From Amycolatopsis sp. (GTDB lineage: Bacteria; Actinomycetota; Actinomycetes; Mycobacteriales; Pseudonocardiaceae): DNA of 64,000 bases. Within the stretch, counting starts at the first letter, position 1, and each line of letters starts with the position of its first letter. The position numbers were made by a program, and so were the translations under genes. The notes under the pieces were generated by a model. That model was not told where the DNA came from. It saw only the letters and a list, made by a program, of their open reading frames with translations, and ran no database searches. The stretch is taken from contig NZ_JAODNM010000092.1 of the NCBI RefSeq assembly GCF_025464955.1, positions 62,001-126,000 of the forward strand. The letters are read 5' to 3'. Positions 43,849 to 51,984 of this stretch are shown in pieces.

Positions 43849-43872
43849 CCTCCGGCCGCCGGGGACCGCCGG

Positions 43873-44361
43873 CTAGGGGGTGGTGGTCGAGCCTGGTGGC
43901 AGGAGCGGGCCGCCGGCCCAGTGCTGGAAGACGAGGTTCGTGTGGACGCGGGCGACCTCGTCGCGGGCGGTGAGTTCGTCGAGGACGAGCCGCTGCAGTT
44001 CCGCGGCGGACGTCGTGGCGACGTGGGCGAGGAAGTCGTCCGGTCCGGTCAGGTGATACACCGCGCGCACCTCCGGCTGCGCCAGCAGGTGCTCGACGAA
44101 CGGGAACACCAGTGGCCGCCGGTGCGGACGCACCTGGATGAAGAGGAACGCCTCCAGCGGACGGCCGAGCTTCGCGGCGTCGACCTGGGTGCGCTGCCCG
44201 GTGATCACCCCGGTGGTCCGCAGCCGGGCGACGCGGTCGAGGCAGGTCGACGCGGCGATCCCGACCGCGGCCGCCAGCTCCTTGTTCGAGACCCGGGAAT
44301 CGTTCTGGAGGAAACGAAGAATTTCGAGGTCCACCGTGCTCAGTTCGACAGAATCTGACAT
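43873..44361 (-). CDS. Lrp/AsnC-family regulator
   Basis: 162 aa, ATG at 44361. N-terminal helix-turn-helix (LEILRFLQNDSRVSNKELAA, GIAASTCLDRVARLRTTGVI) and a C-terminal RAM domain (FLFIQVRPHRRP to LTGPDDFLAHVATTSAAEL). Divergent from a PLP-dependent sulfur amino-acid lyase with 58 bp between them, the usual set-up for an amino-acid-responsive activator. TACTAT ends 6 nt before the start. Confidence 0.93.
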   Translation of the reverse strand: MSDSVELSTVDLEILRFLQNDSRVSNKELAAAVGIAASTCLDRVARLRTTGVITGQRTQVDAAKLGRPLEAFLFIQVRPHRRPLVFPFVEHLLAQPEVRAVYHLTGPDDFLAHVATTSAAELQRLVLDELTARDEVARVHTNLVFQHWAGGPLLPPGSTTTP

Positions 44362-44367
44362 GGCCGA

Positions 44368-44373
44368 ATAGTA
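44368..44373 (-). promoter_or_regulatory. -10 element of leaderless lrp-type promoter
   Basis: TACTAT on the minus strand ends 6 nt before ATG 44361. Confidence 0.6.
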
Positions 44374-44419
44374 GCCGGATCTGTTGCGCCTACTCCGGTG
44401 AACAATCGACGATCAGTGC

Positions 44420-45547
44420 ATGTCAGCAATGCGCACGAGAGCTGTCCACGCCGGCCGCGACGATCTCGCGGACCTGGGTGTGCACGCCGTCCCCCTCGAT
44501 TTGTCGACAACCTATCCGTCCCGCGACAGCCGTGACGAAGCACGTCGGATCGACGTGTTCGCCACCGGCGCGGTCGATCCGGGCACGCCCATCTACGGCC
44601 GGATTTCGAACCCCACGGTCGAGCGGTTCGAGGAGGCGCTGGCCGAGCTCGAGGGCTTCGACCAGGCCGTCGCGTTCGCCAGCGGGATGGCCGCGGTGTC
44701 CGCGTGTCTGCTTGCCTGTGTCGCGAAGGGCAAGCCGCACGTCGTCGCCGTCCGCCCGGTTTACGGCAGCACCGACCACGTCCTGAGCTCAGGACTGCTG
44801 GGCACCGAGGTCACGTGGGCGTCGCCCGAATCGCTGGCCGCCGCTCTCCGCCCGGAGACCGGACTCGTGTTCGTCGAGACCCCGGCGAACCCGACACTGC
44901 GAGAGGTCGACATCGCCGCGTTGGCCGAGGCCTGCGGCGAGGTTCCGCTGCTGGTGGACAACACCTTCGCCACGCCGGTGCTGCAGCAGCCGGGCCGCCA
45001 CGGTGCCGGGCTGGTCCTGCACAGCGCGACCAAGTTCCTCGGTGGACACGGGGACGTGATGGGCGGCGTCGTCGCGTGCGGCGCCGAAGAAGCCGCGCGG
45101 CTGCGGCAGATCCGCTTCGCCACCGGCGGCATCCTGCACCCGCTCGCGGCGTACCTGCTGCTGCGCGGGCTGTCCACGCTTCCGCTGCGGGTCGCGGCCG
45201 CCTCGGCCACCGCGGCCGAGCTGGTCACCCGCCTGCGTGCGCACCCACGGGTCCGGGCGGTGCACTATCCCGCGCTCGGCGGGCCACTGGTCGCGTTCGA
45301 AATCGACGGCGATCCGCACGCGGTGATCGGCAGCGTCCGGCTCGCGACGCCCGCGGTCAGCCTCGGCAGCGTCGACACGCTGATCCAGCACCCGGCGTCG
45401 ATCAGCCACCGGATCGTCGGCGAGGAGGACCGGCACGACGCCGGCATCACCGACCAGCTGCTGCGGATGTCCGTCGGGCTGGAAGACGTCGAAGACCTGT
45501 GGAACGACCTCGAACAGGCGCTGAAGACGAGCTGGCGGGCCTGCTAA
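44420..45547 (+). CDS. Cys/Met-metabolism PLP-dependent lyase
   Basis: 375 aa, ATG at 44420 (ATG 44429 also possible). Gamma-family PLP enzyme: TPIYGRISNPTVERFEEALA, the Tyr-containing RPVYGSTDHVL, and the Schiff-base Lys in LHSATKFLGGHGDVMGG. Candidates are methionine gamma-lyase, cystathionine gamma-lyase or cystathionine beta-lyase. Pairing with a divergent Lrp regulator favours an amino-acid-degrading role such as methionine gamma-lyase. It overlaps the convergent FmdB-like gene by 4 bp. Confidence 0.85.
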   Translation: MSAMRTRAVHAGRDDLADLGVHAVPLDLSTTYPSRDSRDEARRIDVFATGAVDPGTPIYGRISNPTVERFEEALAELEGFDQAVAFASGMAAVSACLLACVAKGKPHVVAVRPVYGSTDHVLSSGLLGTEVTWASPESLAAALRPETGLVFVETPANPTLREVDIAALAEACGEVPLLVDNTFATPVLQQPGRHGAGLVLHSATKFLGGHGDVMGGVVACGAEEAARLRQIRFATGGILHPLAAYLLLRGLSTLPLRVAAASATAAELVTRLRAHPRVRAVHYPALGGPLVAFEIDGDPHAVIGSVRLATPAVSLGSVDTLIQHPASISHRIVGEEDRHDAGITDQLLRMSVGLEDVEDLWNDLEQALKTSWRAC

Positions 45548-45750
45548 CCGCAGCAACCGCCGCCGCAGCACCCACCGCCGCCGGCCGGTGCCGCACCGAC
45601 CGCGGCACCGGTCAGCGCGACGGTCGTCAGGAGCTTGACGGTGTCCGCGTGGCCTTCCGGGCAGGACGCGGGCGCGCCGGACTCGCTCATCGGGCGGAGC
45701 ACCTCGAAGGTCCCGGCACATTCGCGGCAGCGGTATGCGTAAGTCGGCAT
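45544..45750 (-). CDS. FmdB-type zinc-ribbon protein with Cys-rich tail
   Basis: 68 aa, ATG at 45750. Starts with the FmdB signature MPTYAYRCRECAGTFEVLR. The second metal-binding knuckle reads ASCPEGHAD, with Cys and His rather than CxxC. The C-terminus ends in a Gly/Cys run (GGGGCCGGGCCG) of the kind that can bind metals. Role unknown; FmdB proteins are regulators or small zinc-ribbon accessory proteins. GATAAT ends 6 nt before the start. Confidence 0.8.
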   Translation of the reverse strand: MPTYAYRCRECAGTFEVLRPMSESGAPASCPEGHADTVKLLTTVALTGAAVGAAPAGGGGCCGGGCCG

Positions 45751-45756
45751 GCGGTG

Positions 45757-45762
45757 ATTATC
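45757..45762 (-). promoter_or_regulatory. -10 element of leaderless fmdB-like promoter
   Basis: GATAAT on the minus strand ends 6 nt before ATG 45750. Confidence 0.5.
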
Positions 45763-45794
45763 GTCGCCGCGCGCCCGGGTGGGAAGCTGGGTTC

Positions 45795-46922
45795 ATGGAT
45801 CTGCCCATGCCGGAGGACCGGCCCCACCTCGGTCAGGTAGTGCCGTCGGTGCTCGCGGCACTCGGCGTGGGCGAATTCGACAACTCGCTCGCGCTCCCGG
45901 AAATAAGCCGCGCGTGTGTGCTGCTCATCGATGGCCTCGGCTGGGAACTGCTCGACGAACACGCCGCGTACGCGCCGGTGCTCGCCGGGCTCGCGAAACA
46001 GCCGCTGCGGGTCGGCTACCCGTCGACCACCGCGGCCGGCCTCGCCGCGATCGGCACCGGGCTGGCGTCCGGCGAGCACGGGATGGTCGGGTACACGTTC
46101 GAGGTTCCGGGCACTGGCGTGGTCAACTCGCTGCGCTGGTGTGCCCATCCCGGCGGTGGGGACCTGCTCGGCACCCTCGAGCCCGAGGAGGTCCAGCCGC
46201 TGCCGACCACCTTCGAGCGCGCGGCCGCCGCGGGGATCACCACCAGCGTGGTGAACAACGCCGAGTTCGCCCGGTCGGGCATGACCCGCGCTGTCCAACG
46301 CGGAGGCCGCTACGCCGGGGTGCACGCGTTGGGTGACTTGGCCTCGGAAACCCTGCGCGCCTTGGAAAGCAGCCCGAGCTTCTGCTACTCCTACCACAGC
46401 CAGCTCGACATGCTCGGGCACCTGTACGGTCCCGGCTCGGCCGCGTGGCGGATGCAGCTGCGCCAGGTCGACAGGCTGGTCGAGTCCATTGTGGAGGGAC
46501 TGGTGCCGGGTGCGATGCTCGCCGTCGTCGCGGACCACGGCATGGTCACCATCGCCGACTCGATCGATCTGGACGCCACGTCCGCGTTGCTGTCCGGAGT
46601 GCGGGCGCTCGGCGGCGAGCCGCGGGCCCGGCACGTCTACGTCGAGGACGGTGCGCTCGGCGACGTGCTGAGCGCATGGCGGGAAACGTTGGGGGACAAC
46701 GCCTGGGTGCTTTCGCGTGACGAGGTGATCGAGGCGTGCTGGTTCGGGCCGGTGGTCAGCGACCGGGTGCGGCCGAGGATCGGCGACGTCGTCGCGGCCG
46801 CCACCGGTGGGTTCGGCATGCTGCGGAGAGAGGCCGAGAAGCTGGAGTCGAGGCTTGTCGGCCACCACGGTTCGCTGACGAGTGCCGAACAGCTGGTGCC
46901 GCTCGCGATCGCTTACGGCTAG
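45795..46922 (+). CDS. Alkaline-phosphatase-superfamily phosphodiesterase
   Basis: 375 aa from ATG 45795. Type I phosphodiesterase/nucleotide pyrophosphatase fold. The metal Asp is in VLLIDGLGWELL, the nucleophile Thr in GYPSTTAAGLAAIGTG, and further metal ligands in YHSQLDMLGHLYG, VADHGM and VGHHGSLTSAEQ. No signal peptide, so it is probably cytoplasmic. Substrate unknown. It contains a TCCATTGTGGA palindrome (46485-46495). Confidence 0.85.
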   Translation: MDLPMPEDRPHLGQVVPSVLAALGVGEFDNSLALPEISRACVLLIDGLGWELLDEHAAYAPVLAGLAKQPLRVGYPSTTAAGLAAIGTGLASGEHGMVGYTFEVPGTGVVNSLRWCAHPGGGDLLGTLEPEEVQPLPTTFERAAAAGITTSVVNNAEFARSGMTRAVQRGGRYAGVHALGDLASETLRALESSPSFCYSYHSQLDMLGHLYGPGSAAWRMQLRQVDRLVESIVEGLVPGAMLAVVADHGMVTIADSIDLDATSALLSGVRALGGEPRARHVYVEDGALGDVLSAWRETLGDNAWVLSRDEVIEACWFGPVVSDRVRPRIGDVVAAATGGFGMLRREAEKLESRLVGHHGSLTSAEQLVPLAIAYG

Positions 46923-47225
46923 CGATCTCCAGCACATTGTCGCCGACGTCGTAACCGTTGAGCTTGGGGCACTCCTGCGCGGGATCTACGCCGACCCGAC
47001 GCGGTGTCCGGTCGGCTGGATGCTGCTTCGCGAGCGACTCGAGTACCTGACCAGCGAAGACATCGCCGAAGGCGCGCGGCTGCGGGCCGAAGCTGTCGAG
47101 TTCGACCCCGTCGACCCGCGCCGGCTCGCGGAGTTCGGCCACGAGGTCGGTGCGACCGAGCGGACGCTGTCGCGGCGTTCCGCCGGGCTGTCGGCGTACC
47201 TCCCGGCGAGTACTTCGGCGGTTAG
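46923..47225 (+). pseudogene. Decayed C-terminal fragment of an AraC-type regulator
   Basis: Starting at the previous stop, one frame reads LQHIVADVVTVELGALLRGI and later RRLAEFGHEVGATERTLSR, like the first AraC helix-turn-helix. The continuation AFRRAVGVPPGEYFGG lies in another frame and ends at TAG 47223-47225, so there is a frameshift near 47170. No start codon or N-terminal domain remains. Moderate confidence. Confidence 0.45.
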
Positions 47226-47230
47226 GCCTC

Positions 47231-47236
47231 TACCGT
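47231..47236 (+). promoter_or_regulatory. -10 element of leaderless zinc-binding-protein promoter
   Basis: TACCGT ends 7 nt before GTG 47244. If used, GTG 47235 cannot be the start. Confidence 0.45.
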
Positions 47237-47243
47237 GGACCAG

Positions 47244-47540
47244 GTGGGACGGAACAACCGGCGGAACCGAGGCGGCCGCGAGGAGCACCAGCTGGGCGCG
47301 TCCGTGGGCTGGGCGCGCTCGGAGGCGGCCCCGGACGGTGACTGGCTGGTCCGCAGCGTCCCCGGCGCCCGCGCGACGAAGCTCTACCGCTGCCCGGGCT
47401 GTGACCACGAAATCCAGGTCGGCACCCCGCACGTCGTCGTCTGGCCCGCCGACGAAACCGGCTCGGTCGTCGACCGGCGGCACTGGCACCGCCCCTGCTG
47501 GGAAGCCCGCACCCGCCGCACCCTCACCCGCCGCCGCTGA
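47244..47540 (+). CDS. Conserved small zinc-binding-like protein
   Basis: 98 aa from GTG 47244 (GTG 47235 adds three residues). The N-terminus is basic and disordered (GRNNRRNRGGREEHQ). The core reads TKLYRCPGCDHEIQVGTPHV and then RRHWHRPCWE, a probable C-x2-C/H/C metal site. Widespread in actinobacteria and sometimes labelled ATP/GTP-binding without evidence. Function unknown. Confidence 0.75.
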   Translation: MGRNNRRNRGGREEHQLGASVGWARSEAAPDGDWLVRSVPGARATKLYRCPGCDHEIQVGTPHVVVWPADETGSVVDRRHWHRPCWEARTRRTLTRRR

Positions 47541-47541
47541 C

Positions 47542-47679
47542 GCGAGTCCCACGCCCAAATCCGCGAGTCCCACGTTGGGAACCGGCGAGTCCCACGTTCA
47601 AGCCTTGCAGTCCCACGTTCGTGGCCGATCGCGCGCGACGCCGAGTGTGGGACTCGGCACTTTGAGTGTGGGACTCGCC
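47542..47679. repeat. Cluster of GCGAGTCCCAC units in both orientations
   Basis: Direct units start at 47542, 47563, 47585 and (degenerate, GCAGTCCCACG) 47606; inverted units GTGTGGGACTCGSC lie at 47645-47658 and 47666-47679. The direct block can fold on the inverted block. The same unit occurs at 21962-21994. The cluster abuts the broken end of the phosphotransferase remnant. Confidence 0.85.
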
Positions 47680-47696
47680 GGGCTCGCGTGACCGGC

Positions 47697-47983
47697 AGGC
47701 CGCCGGCGAAGTGCGGTCCGGGCGGCGGGTCCGAGGTGGGTGAGACGACGCGCACACCCCGGGCGGCGACGTGCTGTGAAAGGGCCACGTCCCGGGTCAG
47801 CGCCTCGGCAGGCCGAGGCCGCAGCAGGCGGGTCGTCGCGGGCACCCGTGCGACCACCGAACCCAGTCTCACCAGCACATTCGACTTCTCGTGGAGTACT
47901 TCCGGCGCGTCCCGCGTCAGCCCGAAACGCCGCGCCACTTCCGTGGCGGCAGCCACCGCTGAGCGGGTGTATTCGTCAGCCAT
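47697..47983 (-). pseudogene. N-terminal remnant of an aminoglycoside-phosphotransferase-family gene
   Basis: About 95 codons from ATG 47983 read as the N-lobe of an APH-like kinase (EVARRFGLTRDAPEVLHEKS, VLVRLGSVVARVPATTRLLR, VVSPTSDPPPGPHFAGG). The family normally continues for another 200 or more residues, but here homology stops where the GAGTCCCAC repeat cluster begins and the frame then only translates repeats. The catalytic C-lobe is gone. The gap to ctaD (47984-48119) shows no gene. Confidence 0.7.
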
Positions 47984-48119
47984 GCGGTGATCTTGGCAGC
48001 CGGTGCGAGCGGGGGGAGTGGTCGAGGGCTAACATCCCCGTAGCCGCCGGAGCGGGGCTCGCGCGCCCCGGTAGCACGTACTGTGCCCACCACAAAGTCT
48101 TTGAGTCCAGGAGGCAGGA

Positions 48120-49901
48120 GTGACGGCCGTAGCCCCCAAGCCGATCGCCACGCGTCCGTATCCGGCGCGCGAATCGGTGAAGGGTTCGTCCCTGCTGGCG
48201 TTGTTCCGCACGACGGACCACAAACAAATCGGCATCATGTACCTCGTGACCTCGTTCGCCTTCTTCATGGCGGGCGGCGCGATGGCGATGCTCATCCGGA
48301 CGGAGCTCGCCCGGCCAGGGCAGCAGTTCCTCTCGCAGGAGCAGTACAACCAGCTGTTTACCATGCACGGCACGGTGATGCTGCTGCTCTACGCGACCCC
48401 GATCCTGTTCGGTTTCGCGAACTTCATCCTCCCGCTGCAGATCGGTTCGCCGGACGTGGCGTTCCCGAGGTTGAACGCGTTCTCGTACTGGCTTTACCTC
48501 TTCGGCGGCCTGATCGTGCTGTCGGGCTTCCTCACCCCGGGTGGCGCCGCGGACTTCGGCTGGTTCGCCTACACGCCGCTGTCCGACGCGATCCACTCCC
48601 CGGGTGTCGGCGCCGACCTGTGGATCTCCGGTCTGGTCGTCTCCGGTCTCGGCACCATCCTCGGTGGCGTCAACATGATCACCACAGTGATCTGCCTGCG
48701 CGGCCCGGGGATGACGATGTACCGGATGCCGATCTTCACCTGGAACATCCTGGTCACCAGCATCCTGATCCTGCTGGCGTTCCCGATCCTCACCGCGGCC
48801 CTGCTGGGGTTGCTAGCGGATAGGCACTTAGGCGCTCACGTCTTTGACCCGGCCAACGGCGGGGTGATCCTGTGGCAACACCTGTTCTGGTTCTTCGGCC
48901 ATCCAGAGGTCTATATCGTGGCCCTGCCGTTCTTCGGGATCGTGTCTGAGATCTTCCCGGTCTTCAGCCGCAAGCCCGTGTTCGGTTACAAGGGCCTGGT
49001 CTGGGCGACGCTGGCCATCGCGGCGCTGTCGATCGCGGTGTGGGCGCACCACATGTACGCGACCGGCGCGGTCCTGCTGCCGTTCTTCTCCTTCATGACG
49101 TTCCTGATCGCGGTCCCGACCGGCGTCAAGTTCTTCAACTGGATCGGCACCATGTGGAAGGGGCAGCTCAGCTTCGAGACGCCCATGATCTTCTCCATGG
49201 GCTTCATCGTCACGTTCCTCTTCGGCGGGCTGACCGGTGTCCTGCTGGCCGCTCCGGCGATCGACTTCCACGTCTCGGACAGCTACTTCGTCGTCGCGCA
49301 CTTCCACTACGTGCTCTACGGCACCATCGTGTTCGCCACCTTCGCCGGGATCTACTTCTGGTTCCCGAAGATCACCGGCCGGATGATGGACGAGAAGCTG
49401 GGCAAGTGGCACTTCTGGACCACGTTCATCGGCTTCCACATGACCTTCCTCGTGCAGCACTGGCTGGGCGCGGAAGGCATGCCCCGGCGGTACGCGGACT
49501 ACCTGGCCAGCGATGGTTTCACCACGTTGAACACGGTCTCCACGATCGGCGCGTACATCCTCGGTGCCTCGACCCTGCCGTTCATCTGGAACGTTTTCAA
49601 GAGTTACCGGTACGGCGAGATCGTCACGGTCGACGACCCGTGGGGTTACGGCAACTCGCTGGAGTGGGCGACTTCGTGTCCGCCGCCGCGGCACAACTTC
49701 ACCGAGCTGCCGCGGATCCGGTCCGAACGACCAGCGTTCGAACTGCATTACCCGCATATGGTCGAGCGGTTGCGCAACGAAGGTGAGATCGGCTTCTTCG
49801 GGAAGCCGAAGCTACATGGCGAGGGCGGCAACGCTCCGTCGCAGCTACTCACCAAGACCGCGACACCAGGTCACGAAGAAGACAACGCAAGCGAACAGTG
49901 A
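48120..49901 (+). CDS. ctaD: Cytochrome c oxidase subunit I (aa3 type)
   Basis: 593 aa, GTG with AGGAGGCAGGAG upstream. Twelve-helix catalytic subunit with heme a, heme a3 and CuB. Ligand regions: TMHGTVMLLLYATP (heme a His), WFFGHPEVYIVALP (His-Tyr cross-link), WAHHMYATGAV (CuB His pair) and VVAHFHYVLYG (heme a3 and heme a His). The ctaD-serB order matches mycobacteria (Rv3043c-Rv3042c), but there it lies far from this region. Confidence 0.98.
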   Translation: MTAVAPKPIATRPYPARESVKGSSLLALFRTTDHKQIGIMYLVTSFAFFMAGGAMAMLIRTELARPGQQFLSQEQYNQLFTMHGTVMLLLYATPILFGFANFILPLQIGSPDVAFPRLNAFSYWLYLFGGLIVLSGFLTPGGAADFGWFAYTPLSDAIHSPGVGADLWISGLVVSGLGTILGGVNMITTVICLRGPGMTMYRMPIFTWNILVTSILILLAFPILTAALLGLLADRHLGAHVFDPANGGVILWQHLFWFFGHPEVYIVALPFFGIVSEIFPVFSRKPVFGYKGLVWATLAIAALSIAVWAHHMYATGAVLLPFFSFMTFLIAVPTGVKFFNWIGTMWKGQLSFETPMIFSMGFIVTFLFGGLTGVLLAAPAIDFHVSDSYFVVAHFHYVLYGTIVFATFAGIYFWFPKITGRMMDEKLGKWHFWTTFIGFHMTFLVQHWLGAEGMPRRYADYLASDGFTTLNTVSTIGAYILGASTLPFIWNVFKSYRYGEIVTVDDPWGYGNSLEWATSCPPPRHNFTELPRIRSERPAFELHYPHMVERLRNEGEIGFFGKPKLHGEGGNAPSQLLTKTATPGHEEDNASEQ

Positions 49902-49907
49902 CACCTC

Positions 49908-49943
49908 ACTTCGCCCCACCGGCTTCGGCCAGTGGGGCGAAGT
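49908..49943 (+). terminator. Hairpin between ctaD and serB
   Basis: ACTTCGCCCCAC (49908-49919) pairs perfectly with GTGGGGCGAAGT (49932-49943), 12-nt loop, no T-run. Either a weak terminator or a 3'-end stabiliser that insulates serB. Confidence 0.65.
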
Positions 49944-49962
49944 TGTGTCCAGGGGAGGCACC

Positions 49963-51192
49963 GTGAGCCAGACACCTGTCTTGATCACCACGACGGGCCC
50001 GGACAAGACCGGCGTTTCGTCTGTGCTCTTCGCGGCACTCACCAAACACGACGTCGATGTCCTCGACGTCGAGCAGGTGGTCATCCGGGGGCAGCTGGTG
50101 CTCGGCGTGCTGGTCGGCATCGACAGCGACCCCGAAGCGCTCCAGGAATCGGTCGAACAGGCCATGGCCAGCGTCGCCATGAACGTCGAAGTCCGCATCG
50201 GTTCGGCCATCGGTGACAACCCCTTCGCCCCCGATCACCACGGCTCTACGCACGTGGTCGTCGTGCTAGGCCGCCCGTTGTCGGCGCGGGCCTTCACCGA
50301 CGTCGCCCGCCGGATGGCCTCGATCGGCGTCAACATCGACACCATCCGCAGCATTGCGGACTACCCGGTCACCGGGCTCGAGATCCACGTGTCCGTCGCC
50401 GGGGAAACCCCGGAAGCGGACGCCCAGCTCCGCACGGCGCTCGCCGACGTCGCCTCGAAGGTGGGGCTCGACGTCGCGGTGGAACACGCCGGGATCGCCA
50501 GGCGCGCCAAGCGGTTGATCGTTTTCGACGTCGATTCCACGCTCGTCCAGGGCGAGGTGATCGAGATGCTCGGCGCGCACGCCGGCGTCGAGCCTCAGGT
50601 CCGCGAGATCACCGAAGCCGCCATGCGTGGCGAGCTGAACTTCACCGAATCGCTGGTACGCCGCGTCGCGCTGTTGGCCGGGCTGCCGGCGACCGTGCTC
50701 GACGAAGTGGCAGCCTCGCTGGAGCTGACGGCCGGCGCGCGGACGACAGTGCGCACGCTCAAGCGCCTCGGGTATCGCTGCGGAGTCGTCTCGGGCGGAT
50801 TCACCAGCGTCATCAACCACCTCGTCGAGGACCTGGGGCTCGATTTCGCGGCCGCGAACGAGCTCGAGATCGTCGACGGCAGGCTGACCGGGCGAGTCGT
50901 CGGGGAAGTCGTGGACCGTGCGGGCAAGGCCGTCGCGTTGCGGCGATTCGCCTCGGAATACGACATCCCGCTGTCCCAGTGCGTCGCCGTGGGTGATGGT
51001 GCCAACGACATCGACATGCTGTCCGCAGCCGGTATGGGAGTCGCGTTCAACGCGAAGCCGGCGCTGCGGGAGGTCGCCGACACCGCGCTCTCGCATCCGT
51101 ACCTCGACGCCGTGCTGTTCGTACTCGGCGTGACCCGGGCCGAAGTCGAAGCCGCGGACGCCGCGGACGGGCTCACGTCCTTGCGGCCATGA
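49963..51192 (+). CDS. serB: Phosphoserine phosphatase with N-terminal ACT domains
   Basis: 409 aa from GTG 49963 with GGGGAGG upstream. Last step of serine synthesis. Two ACT-like domains (about 1-90 and 90-170) precede a HAD phosphatase with the nucleophile in FDVDSTLVQG (Asp189 and Asp191), SGGFTSVINHL and GDGANDIDML. The layout equals mycobacterial SerB2, which is serine-sensitive. Its substrate, O-phosphoserine, is also the acceptor used by CysM in this window. Confidence 0.96.
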   Translation: MSQTPVLITTTGPDKTGVSSVLFAALTKHDVDVLDVEQVVIRGQLVLGVLVGIDSDPEALQESVEQAMASVAMNVEVRIGSAIGDNPFAPDHHGSTHVVVVLGRPLSARAFTDVARRMASIGVNIDTIRSIADYPVTGLEIHVSVAGETPEADAQLRTALADVASKVGLDVAVEHAGIARRAKRLIVFDVDSTLVQGEVIEMLGAHAGVEPQVREITEAAMRGELNFTESLVRRVALLAGLPATVLDEVAASLELTAGARTTVRTLKRLGYRCGVVSGGFTSVINHLVEDLGLDFAAANELEIVDGRLTGRVVGEVVDRAGKAVALRRFASEYDIPLSQCVAVGDGANDIDMLSAAGMGVAFNAKPALREVADTALSHPYLDAVLFVLGVTRAEVEAADAADGLTSLRP

Positions 51193-51968
51193 GCATGCTT
51201 CTCGAGCCGATGGCGGCGCGCTACGCGTACTGGCTGGGCCTGCCTGCGGAGGACACCTCGGACACCGACGACGAAGACCCGGCCGAAGTCCGCGCAATGC
51301 CGGTCGTGCTGCGGATCGAGCGCGCGCAGCCGCCCGGACGTACTCCGCTGCTCGAAGCGGCGGCGTCAGCGGCGCTTGCCGTCTGCCTGGACGAACGCGC
51401 CCGACCCGGCGGCGAGTGGCACGAGAGCCTCCACGCCTGGATCGACGGCCGGATCCGCAAGGTCACCCGGCGCGCCCGGGGGGTGCACTGGGAAGCCGCG
51501 CAGCAGGTCCCCGGGGTCACCGTGACCGTCGATGGCGCGGAGGCCAGGGCACTCGTTCCCGGTCGCGTCGTGGACACGCCGAAGGTCATCAGCAGGCTGC
51601 AGATCTCCGGGAGCGAGCTCCCCGCCGACGAGCCTGGCCCGCCACCGCCCGAGCTGCCGAGGCTGCTACTCAACCCGTCGGTGCCGATGACCGTCGGCAA
51701 GGCTGCCGCCCAGGTCGGCCACGCCACGATGATCCTGGCTTCGCTGCTCGATCCGGTGGAGCTGGAGGTCTGGGCGAGTCGCGGATACCGCTGCTCGGTC
51801 CGCAAGGCGACCGTCGCCCAATGGAAGGAACTTCACCCCGGCGACGACCCCGCTGGTGCATGGTTGCAGAAGCGTGTCATCGCAGTGCGCGACGCGGGTT
51901 TCACCGAAGTCGACCCGGGAACGGTGACCGTTCTCGCCCAATGGTTTCAGGAACAAGCCCGCCCCTGA
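51189..51968 (+). CDS. Peptidyl-tRNA hydrolase-like (PTH2) protein
   Basis: 259 aa, ATG overlapping the serB stop. The C-terminal half carries the PTH2 signatures MTVGKAAAQVGHATMILA, YRCSVRKATVAQWKEL and RDAGFTEVDPGTVTVLA. The N-terminal 130 residues are a lineage-specific extension without a recognised fold. PTH2 enzymes release peptides from stalled tRNAs; here that would be redundant with Pth1, so its true role is uncertain. Confidence 0.75.
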   Translation: MSMLLEPMAARYAYWLGLPAEDTSDTDDEDPAEVRAMPVVLRIERAQPPGRTPLLEAAASAALAVCLDERARPGGEWHESLHAWIDGRIRKVTRRARGVHWEAAQQVPGVTVTVDGAEARALVPGRVVDTPKVISRLQISGSELPADEPGPPPPELPRLLLNPSVPMTVGKAAAQVGHATMILASLLDPVELEVWASRGYRCSVRKATVAQWKELHPGDDPAGAWLQKRVIAVRDAGFTEVDPGTVTVLAQWFQEQARP

Positions 51969-51984
51969 CCCGGTTTCACCTGGT

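Noticed and set aside
46882..47691. Long plus-strand frame of 269 codons running from the phosphodiesterase end into the repeat cluster
   Set aside because: Only its first 90 codons resemble a protein (AraC fragment); the rest is a shadow of the small zinc-binding gene and then repeat sequence.
47384..47696. Continuation of the phosphotransferase frame across the repeat cluster
   Set aside because: Beyond about residue 95 the frame only translates the GAGTCCCAC repeats and the antisense of the neighbouring gene.
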